DNA from: Conidiobolus incongruus B7586
Lineage: Eukaryota; Entomophthoromycota; Entomophthoromycetes; Entomophthorales; Conidiobolaceae
Assembly: GCA_000697335.1 (NCBI GenBank)
Contig: JNEM01010287.1
Coordinates: forward strand, 1 to 30,568
Length of the DNA: 30,568 bases
Reading direction: 5' to 3'
Position numbers and translations under genes: made by a program. Shown one piece after another: positions 23,107-30,568 of the stretch (the stretch's first letter is position 1; each line of letters starts with the position of its first letter). The notes below the pieces were generated by a model. The model had not been told where the DNA came from, made no database searches, and saw only the letters and a list, made by a program, of their open reading frames with translations.

Positions 23107-23750
23107 AAGTATAGATTTTATAGAATTTAATATTCCAATTTAATATTATTCAATTGATTTAATATTAGATTACATATATCATAAATACAAATTGATCAAA
23201 TTCCAACATAAAATTCACAGATGATTATTTCAATTACTGATTTTACAATCGATTTTGTTTGGAAACTTGAATTTAACAAATAACTCTTAAACTTCATTAA
23301 ATAATTTGACAATTCAAGATGTCAAGTAGATCTAGATAATTATTATCACTAAACCTTGTTTTGAAAATATTTAAGAATTTTATTCTCTTTTAAACTATTC
23401 TTATATTCTTGATAGCTATAATAATCACTCTTGATGAGTTTTGTTAGAAATTTGTTTAATAAATAGTATCAAAATACTATATAAATATATATTAAATGTA
23501 TAAAATAATCTGTAAAATATTGAAGATAGTTTCATGATAAAACAATGTAATATTTTGTATTGGTTAAACATTTTAATTATTCCTTATATATAGATAGATT
23601 TAATTTTATTTAATATTACTGATATGGTATCAAACTATAATATATAATTATATACTTAAATGGTTAGGATTTCTTAATACTTTATTTTTATAGTTTAATT
23701 TATCATTTATCATTATTTGCATTATCATTAGTTTGTTGTTTATATAACTA
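23107..23750. other. AT-rich flank left of the transposon nest
   Basis: No gene is visible. It carries the 3' flank of the IPI1 gene and ends at the TA dinucleotide (23749-23750) that borders the first mariner copy. Confidence 0.55.
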
Positions 23751-23941
23751 TTACCTTAAATTTAAAATAATGGGAAATTTTTTAACTTTTGATTTTTCAA
23801 ACATATTATTAGTTTGAAATAAATAAATATAAACAAAGTTAATAGGAAATTATATATTTTTAATATATATATATATAAATATATATATATAATAATTTTT
23901 TTAATTAAAAAATTAACTTTTTAAAATTAATTGTTTAATTT
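23751..23941 (+). mobile_element. Mariner-type transposon, 5' end only (copy 2)
   Basis: From TTACCTTAAATTTAAAAT onward this matches the mariner copy starting at 30059 almost base for base for about 190 bp, including the TTTTTCAAACATATTATTAG block, an AT dinucleotide run of different length, and the TTAACTTTTTAAAA block. It is preceded by TA, the expected mariner target. The match stops at 23941, exactly where a retroelement LTR begins, so the rest of this copy was presumably displaced to the right by that insertion. No transposase coding part remains in this piece. Confidence 0.8.
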
Positions 23942-24333
23942 TATTAAAAGACTAGTTCTTTAAGTTCTTATATATATTTCTTTATAATTTAACTAATATA
24001 AATTATATAATTAATTTATACTTTTATAGTTAAATTAATTATATAAATAGCATTAAATTATTTAATAAACTAGGTTTTTCTTTTTCTTTTTAATTTTTAC
24101 TATTTTTTACTTTTATATTACTTTTAAAATTGAGACTACTTTTTATTAATATTATAGTATATTAGCACTACCTAATATAAACCTTAATATATTAGTAACT
24201 TACCTTAGTTTAAAGCTTAATTAAATTTTATTTATATTTACATACTATAACTATGTTATATTACTATATTCTATACCACACTACTTTTATATCAAGTTTT
24301 CTTCTGTATTATATTAATTTAACTACAATTATA
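23942..24333 (+). mobile_element. LTR of Ty3/gypsy-type element B (plus orientation), fossil
   Basis: The reverse complement of the LTR at 24471-24863 aligns along this whole segment, giving 392 versus 393 bp. The divergence is clearly higher than between the two LTRs of element A, so this copy is older or more heavily mutated. It interrupts the mariner copy at 23941. It is followed by the start of the internal region of the same family. Confidence 0.8.
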
Positions 24334-24470
24334 CTTATATGGTAGTAGTAATAAAATTATAAAAAACCTAATAAAAATCAATAACTATCTGTATCAAATT
24401 TATTTATTACTATTTTAAATTTTATCTATAATTTATTTTGTTCAAATTTAATACTATATACTATTGTAAG
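24334..24470 (+). mobile_element. Leader of element B, cut by element A
   Basis: This matches the reverse complement of the leader next to the right LTR of element A (about 29640-29787). A TGG-starting string at about 24340, a few bases after the LTR, could be a tRNA primer-binding site. Element B is cut at 24470 where the LTR of element A starts; the rest of B should lie beyond the window. It is a broken fossil. Confidence 0.7.
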
Positions 24471-24863
24471 TGTAGTGGTAGTTAAACTAATATAGTGTAG
24501 AGGAAGACTTAATATAAAAGTAGTGTGGTGTAGAACATGGTAATATAATGTGGCTGTAGTGTACAAGTGTAAACAAAGTTTAATTTAGCTTCAAACTAGG
24601 ATGAGTTACTGATATATTAAGATTTATATTAGGTAGTGTTAATATCCTATAATATTAATAGAATATAGTCTCAATCTTAAAAATAGTGTAAAAGTAAAAA
24701 TAGTAAGAATTAAGAAGAAAAAAGAAGAACCTAGTTTATTAGATAATTCAATGCTATTTATACAATTAATTTAACTATATAAGTATAAATTAATTATATA
24801 ATTTATAGTTAATTGGATTATATGAAAGTATATATAAGAATTTAGAGAATTAGTCTCTTAACA
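24471..24863 (-). mobile_element. 3' LTR of Ty3/gypsy-type element A (minus orientation), fossil
   Basis: On the minus strand it begins TGTTAAGAG just after a purine-rich run (a likely polypurine tract) and ends CACTACA, giving TG...CA ends and 393 bp. It is repeated in the same orientation at 29788-30058. By eye the two differ at about 15 of roughly 271 shared positions, nearly all transitions, so the insertion is moderately old rather than ancient. Confidence 0.85.
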
Positions 24864-27800
24864 CTCCTTTAGTAAATTTCTTAGAGGAGACACACTCTTT
24901 AATTTTTTGCAAATAGGTATAATAAGCTAAAATATTCTTAATATTTTCTAGAGGTTCTTATGTAGCTTCTTTAATAAGATAACCCATCTATTTTACATAA
25001 AAATAAAGCTTATTCCTAACAGATTTAGACTTAATTATATAATCAACATAGTATTCTTCTTCTCTATCTTGATTAATAATTAGATCTAGTTTTAGGGTTT
25101 TTAATTAATTAAAAAAAGTGTTAAAATCTTCAAAGTATGGTTTAATTTTGGATATGTGAAAGGTAAGGTTGATCCTCAAAGTTAGAGGTAATTCCAAGGT
25201 AATATTTTCAAAATTTGAATCAATAGATTAAATTTTATAGGGACTATAATATAATGGTAAGTATTTGGGATTTAAGCTAGATTTAAATAGGGTAGGTTTA
25301 AGGGTAGATTGTTCTAAGTATACAAACATACCAGTTTTATATTTAAAAGGGTCTCTAGATAACTTTAAGTATTGTTGTTCTATGATCCTTTGATTTTCTT
25401 CTAAGTTAAATTTAACAAGGGAATTGATATGTTTGATATTGGATTAAAATTCAACAATGTTTAAAGGTAAGTTGATTTGAAGTTTTAGAGTAAATATTAA
25501 GTTAGGATGTTTACTATAATTGATAAAATAAGGGCTAAAACCTGTTGATCTATTGATAAAAGTGTTGAATAAATATTAGAGTTAGTAGATATAGGTATCC
25601 CAATTTAACTAATTAGTGTTAATATAAGCTCTAATCATTTGCTTTAAAGTTTTAATAGTTCTTTCAACAAGTTTATTGGTTTGGTGATAATTAGTAGTAG
25701 ACATAGCTAGGTTAATCTTAAAGGAAAAAGATAGTGACTTCTAAAATTAAGAGTTGAATCATACATCTCTATCAAATACAATAGTTTGTGGAATTTTATA
25801 GTGGGTAAAGATATTAAAGAATAACAATTGTGCAACATCTTTAGCTATAGAAGTTTTGAAACAAAGAATAAAATAAACATATTTGGAAAATAAATTAATT
25901 GCAATTAGTAAGTTATCATAACTATTTGTTGATTTAGGGATTTCCATGAAGTTAAGCTGGATTTGTTGTTAAATTTTATTAGGGACTTATAGGGGAATAA
26001 GTTTACTATATTTTAGTTGAGTATTATATTTAGTTCTTTAGTATATATCACAGGTATTAGTGTATTTCTGAATTGATTTAACTAGGGAAAGTTAGTAATA
26101 CCTTGTTTTAATTCTCTCAGCAGTTTTTAACTAGTTTTGATGTCCTCTAACAAGTAAATCATAGCATTCATTAAATATTGTTTGTTAAATCTTAGGAATG
26201 TCAGGAATATATAGATAATTATTATAGTATAGTAAGTTATTGATAATTTTAAATCTTTTGACATATTTTAGTTGGTTTTCTAATGGTTTAGAGAGTTCTT
26301 CTTTAACTAAAATAAAGAAATCATTATTTAACAGTGTTTCTTGAAGTAGTTTAATAAATTTTTTATTTCCTTCATTAATAATCATTGAGTTAATATTTGC
26401 TGGATTTTTACAATTAGAACAAAGGGGTAAGTATGTAAGATTTTTTAACAAAGTATCTACAACATAGTTTTATTAACCTAAGAGATATTAAATAAAGAAA
26501 AGGTAAGCTTGGATAGTTTTAATCTATCTAACTTATCTTCTTGATAAATGCTTCTGAGTATTTAAGTAGATAAGTGATTTATGATTTATAAGTGTTAAGA
26601 AAAAATTGCAGGATAAGAAATGTAAGTGATTTTTGATTATTTCTACTAAAGCAAAGAGTTTTTATTTATAAACTAGGTATTTTAATTCAGCTGGTTTTAT
26701 TTTTTTTAACCAGAATGTTATTGGTTTTAAAGTAACATTTATAAGGTTGAATTTAACTTGTTCTCCTTTATTTATTATTTTATCTTATAGTTGTAGGGTA
26801 AAATATAAATTAAATTCAAACTAGGCTAACTATCTACTAATTACAAAAGAACTAGAGTTAGTAAAAATAATAGTAGGTAGTTTTAGATTAAAGATAGATA
26901 AAGCAAAAGCATTGGTAATATAGAAAATCAAAACATTTATGTAGAAAGTATATAGTAGGGTTTATTCAAAAAGAGAGTCTTTCCTCAAAAGATTAGTAAG
27001 AAGAGCAGCAAGTTCAACAAAAAAATCAATGAAATCTTTAAAGTAATTCAATAATCTAAATATAAACATAAGTTGATCTTTGTTTATAGGTATAATAAAA
27101 GCTTTAACACCATTGAGTTTAGTTAGATTAATACTAATTCCTTAGGAGGAAACAATATAACTATAGAAAAAGATAGAAGAGGCACTAAAGATGTATTTTA
27201 ATAGTTTTAAAGGTAATTTATATTCTTGAATAATTTGTAAAACCTGATTAACATGTTAAATATGTTCTTCTTTAGTTTTTAAATAGATTAGGATATTATC
27301 AAAGTAGGTGATAATAAAGTTATTAAAGACAGGGTTAAAAAGGGAATTGATGAATTAAGTAAAAGTTACAAGGGTATTACACAATCTAAAGTTTATAACA
27401 GTAAATTTATAGTGGCTTAAAAAAGTGTTGAAAGTAGTTAAAAGGATAGAATTTTCTTCAACTCTAATGTTGTAATATCTATTTTTAACATCTAGTTTGG
27501 TAAATATAGTTGATCTAAGTAGTTTATCCCTAATATCATATAGGTTTAATAATAAAGTTTTATCCTTAATAGTTTTAGAGTTTAAAACATAGTTATTAAT
27601 ATATAATCTTTAACCACCATCAGCCTTTTATATAAAGAAGATTAGAGATTCTTATGGTGAGGAAAAAAGTTTAATGTACCCATTTTCAAGTAGTTTTTAG
27701 ATTTTTTCTTTTAAGGTTTAGTATTGTTCAGGAGATAAATGGTAAGTAAGCTTTAAGTATAGTTGTATACCAGGGATTAGTTTAATTTTATGTTTAATAT

Positions 27801-29787
27801 TATATTTAGGTGGTAATCTATTCACAAATTCAAAAACATTAGCAAATTAACTTACTATATTATATAAGAAGTAGTTATTAAATATAACTTCATTAAAATC
27901 AACAGATGAAGTGTTAATAGATGAATAATAAATAGATATATATCCCTATAGATTATTTAGGTTTTTGATTAGCTTTTTACATTGATTTTTACTTATAATG
28001 ATAGAATTATTTGCCACAATTATAGAGTTAGTGTTAGGTAAAATATTTAATAGTTTTATAGTAGGGTAATGTAGATTTTTTGAGATTAATTCTACTAATT
28101 TCTTTTGGAATGTGAAAGAAATAGATTTGTAGCTTTCTAGGGTAATATTCATGGATATAAAATTGTGATATTTAAACCAATTTTAACCTAGTATAAAATT
28201 GTGACTAATGTTGCTAACTAGGAATTTAATATATTGGGAGTAGTTAGGGGGTAATAATAGGTATCCAGATACAGTGTTAGATGCTTGTTCTATTGAGTTA
28301 TTAGCATATTTGATTATTAAGTTGCTTTTTTAGGTAAGTAAGGATAGTTTTGAAACAATAGAAGAAGAGATAATACAACTAGAACAACTAGAGTTAATTA
28401 GAATACTAACAAGTGTATCTATAAAAGAACTAGTTAATACAATCAATAGGGTGATAGTTAAAGGTAAAGAATCACAAGGTAGATTAGTTACTAGAATATT
28501 TTTAGTTTCTAGTGGTTTAATCAGTTGGATATCTCTAGTATACATAGTTTAATTTGTGGAATCATTAGTTTGTTGGAACTTTTGTGGATCAGATTAGAAT
28601 CTGTTAACTAATTGTGAAAAGGGTGATTCTAGAGTTATATTAATATTATTCAGGTTTGATTTATAGTTGGTAGGTTGGGATTGTTGAGAATTAAACAGAT
28701 GTTGCTTCCTTAAAGGGTATTTGTTAGCTCTATAGTTAACTTGAGTCTTTTAGCAGTAGTAACAACCTTTGTTTGTTCTTAAGTAAGCTTTAACTTCTTT
28801 ACTAAAGGTTTTCTTATAAAACCCTAAAGCAGAAACATCTATCATTTGAAACTTAGGTGGGTTAAAGTAAAGTTTAAAAGATTAATTTTTAGGGTGGGAA
28901 GATTTAGTTATAAAGTAAAAGATATCATTGATTATAATTGCTATATTACAAATGTTAGAAAAAAACATATTATCAAAGTATTCCCTACTAACTAACTAGA
29001 GCTTCACTTGAAGGTTAAGGCATTATAATAGTTTGTGGATTTATTCTTCTTCAGTGATATTTAGTATGTTTAAACATATTTCATTAAATTTCTCAATTAA
29101 TTATCTTGCAGAAGTTTTTTGTTTAAGCTAGGAAAGCTTTTCTCTTGCTAATTAAACTTGATTTTTTGGGTAATACCTCTCTTTAAAAGCTTTTTCCAAT
29201 TGTTTAAAAGTTTATATTCTTGTAGTAAGTTATCCTCCTGAAGATTTTTTAGGATTAAGCTTATAATGAGTTAACTACCAAATATAAACAGATTTTTCTA
29301 AAAAAGAAGTGGCTAATTTAAGGATATTTTTTAAATCTTCATCAAGAATCAAATCAAGGTAATTCTTTATGTTTTTAAGGTAGTTTTCAAGCTTGTAAAG
29401 GTTTTTTAAGCTATCATAAGTAGTTAATTTGTTTTTAAAGATACTAAAGAGGTGGTTTAATGTATTAACTATAGTGAAGTAGCTGGTTTGTTAGATTTAA
29501 GCTCTTTGAGACATGTTTTTTTCAATCAAAAGTTGTCTAATATAAGCTTCTTAGAGGGTAGTAAGCTTTTAAAGACTAAAGTCTTAGATTCACTCAGTAA
29601 TTAAGCTGTTATCATCATTAAAATAATATGAGGGTATCTCTTTTTTTAGTGGTATTATAGTATATAGTGTTAAATTTAAATGAAATAAATTATAAATAAG
29701 ATTTAAAATAGTAATAGATAGGTTAGATACAAGTAATTATTAATTTCTAGTAGGTTTTTAATAGTTTTCTTATTGCTACTATATAAG
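24864..29787 (-). mobile_element. Internal region of Ty3/gypsy-type element A, broken fossil
   Basis: Reading on the minus strand (right to left), relics appear in the Ty3/gypsy order: gag-like region at about 29600-28700 with a zinc-knuckle-like end; retropepsin-like segment at about 28500-28330; reverse transcriptase at about 27800-27060; RNase H at about 26970-26550; integrase at about 26450-25560; and an integrase C-terminal region near 25350-25150. Integrase after RNase H separates it from copia-type elements. No chromodomain or envelope-like gene was recognised. The coding region has several tens of breaks and is dead. Length with LTRs would be about 5.7 kb, usual for the family. LTR divergence of roughly 5 percent, inflated by transition-biased decay, suggests a moderately old insertion. 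Confidence 0.85.
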
Positions 29788-30058
29788 TGTAGTGGTAGTT
29801 AAACTAATATAGTATAGAGGAAGACTTAATATAAAAGTAGTGTGGTGTAGAATGTGGTAATATAATGTAGCTGTAGTGTGCAAGTGTAAACAAAGTTTAA
29901 TTAAGCTTTAAACTAGGATGAGTCACTGATATATTAAGATTTATATTAGGTAGTGTTAATATCCTATAATATTGATAGAATATAGTTACAATCTTAAAAA
30001 TAGTGTAAAAGTAAAAATAATAAGAATTGAGAGGAAAAAAGAGGAACCTAGTTTATTA
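29788..30058 (-). mobile_element. 5' LTR of element A, interrupted by a mariner, fossil
   Basis: This is the direct repeat of 24471-24742. It covers about 271 bp of the 393-bp LTR and stops at the TA at 30057-30058, where the mariner copy starts. The missing 122 bp are presumably on the far side of the mariner, beyond the window. Confidence 0.85.
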
Positions 30059-30568
30059 TTACTTTAAATTTAAAATAATAGGAAATTTTTTAATTTCTGA
30101 TTTTTCAAACATATTATTAGTTTGAAATAAATAAATATATACAAAGTTAATAGGAAATTATATATATATATATATTAGTTTTTTTGATTAAAAAATTAAC
30201 TTTTTAAAATTGGTTGTTTAATTTAATCATGCTTAAACTAAATAGTGATCATTAAAAGTTTTTTATTTTAGTATCAGTAAAACTTAACCATAAACCCTTT
30301 AAAATTATTTAAAATTTACAAGCAGCTTTTGGTAATGAAGTATTATCTAAATTAACAATTTATTGCTGGGTAAATTACTTTAAGGCTAGGAGAGAAACTA
30401 TTTAAAACCTGCTAAAATCTAGAAGATTAACTTCAACTATTACTTTTTCAATTGTAAATAGAGTGAAAAAATATATTGAAAAGCACCTTTTTATTTCAGC
30501 TAGAGAATTATCTAAGCACTTTAATATTATTTTTACAAGTATTTTATATATTTTAAAGTTTAAACTAA
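30059..30568 (+). mobile_element. Mariner-type DNA transposon, 5' part with transposase start (copy 3)
   Basis: The copy begins TTACTTTAAATTTAAAAT right after TA and runs off the window. A frame from ATG 30229 covers 113 codons with three in-frame stops. It shows the N-terminal helix-turn-helix pair of mariner transposases: F-G-x-x-x-x-S-x-x-T-x-x-x-W-x-x-x-F-K, then the R-S-R-R-type linker, then VKKYIEKHLFISARELSKHF, which matches the family phrase on resistance to change poorly but the 'S-x-R-E-L-S-x-x-x-N-I' pattern well. The catalytic DDD part lies outside the window. It is the best preserved of the three copies here, yet non-functional. It inserted into the 5' LTR of element A, so it is the youngest layer of the nest. 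Confidence 0.82.
30229..30568 (+). pseudogene. Mariner transposase N-terminus, decayed
   Basis: This is the coding part of the copy described from 30059. The open pieces contain FGNEVLSKLTIYCWVNYFKA and VKKYIEKHLFISARELSKHF, the two DNA-binding helix-turn-helix units that bind the terminal inverted repeats. Three in-frame stops (TAA) fall before the second unit. The frame continues to the window edge without the DD34D catalytic triad being reached. Confidence 0.75.

Noticed and set aside
23850-23900. AT dinucleotide run as a possible centromere or origin element
   Set aside because: The same run, with a different length, occurs at the matching place in the mariner copy at 30059, so it is part of the transposon.
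30229-30568. A reassigned genetic code in which TAA/TAG are read as amino acids
   Set aside because: The mariner frame has in-frame TAA codons, but all four host genes use normal stops and CAA/CAG for glutamine, so decay is the simpler reading.

Overview
The window is eukaryotic nuclear DNA and almost certainly fungal. It is very AT-rich. Four protein-coding genes are well supported: a PH-domain protein, a CSC1/OSCA/TMEM63-type channel, a fungal-type calmodulin-dependent kinase, and an IPI1/TEX10 ribosome-biogenesis factor. Their 18 predicted introns are all 49-63 nt with GT-AG borders. The standard genetic code fits all four genes. The intron-rich genes and the style of the kinase and channel suggest an early-diverging (non-Dikarya) fungus, but that placement is inference and the lineage is not certain.

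Layout, left to right. 1-660: a decayed mariner-type DNA transposon on the minus strand, cut by the window edge. 661-5319: AT-rich sequence without a convincing gene. 5320-5857: a less AT-rich island with protein-like frames on the plus strand, probably a gene remnant whose first part faintly recalls an HSF-type DNA-binding domain. 6230-7807 (-): intronless PH-domain protein. 8123-8359 (+): possible small divergent gene. 8430-13494: a 5-kb AT-rich desert. 13495-16282 (-): two-exon CSC1-like channel of 910 residues. 17319-17650: a GC-richer solo LTR-like relic. 18427-19767 (+): six-exon CaMK of 353 residues, including an 11-nt and an 8-nt microexon; the smaller carries the heart of the catalytic loop. 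20466-23106 (+): thirteen-exon IPI1/TEX10 of 665 residues. 23751-30568: nested transposable elements.

The right-hand nest appears to have four levels. A mariner copy (from 23751) is interrupted by a plus-strand LTR element of Ty3/gypsy type (LTR 23942-24333). That is interrupted by a minus-strand copy of the same LTR family (24471 to beyond 30058). The right LTR of that copy is interrupted by a second mariner (from 30059). All are broken fossils. Differences between copies are mostly C/T and G/A transitions, which resembles repeat-induced point mutation or cytosine-deamination decay.

The four genes do not form a pathway: they combine lipid or protein docking, mechanosensitive or osmosensitive calcium entry, calcium/calmodulin signalling and 60S maturation. 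The channel and the kinase could both act in calcium signalling, but nothing in the sequence shows they are linked. I found no tRNA, rRNA or CRISPR array and no clear new biological system. The most notable host feature is the pair of microexons in the kinase gene.
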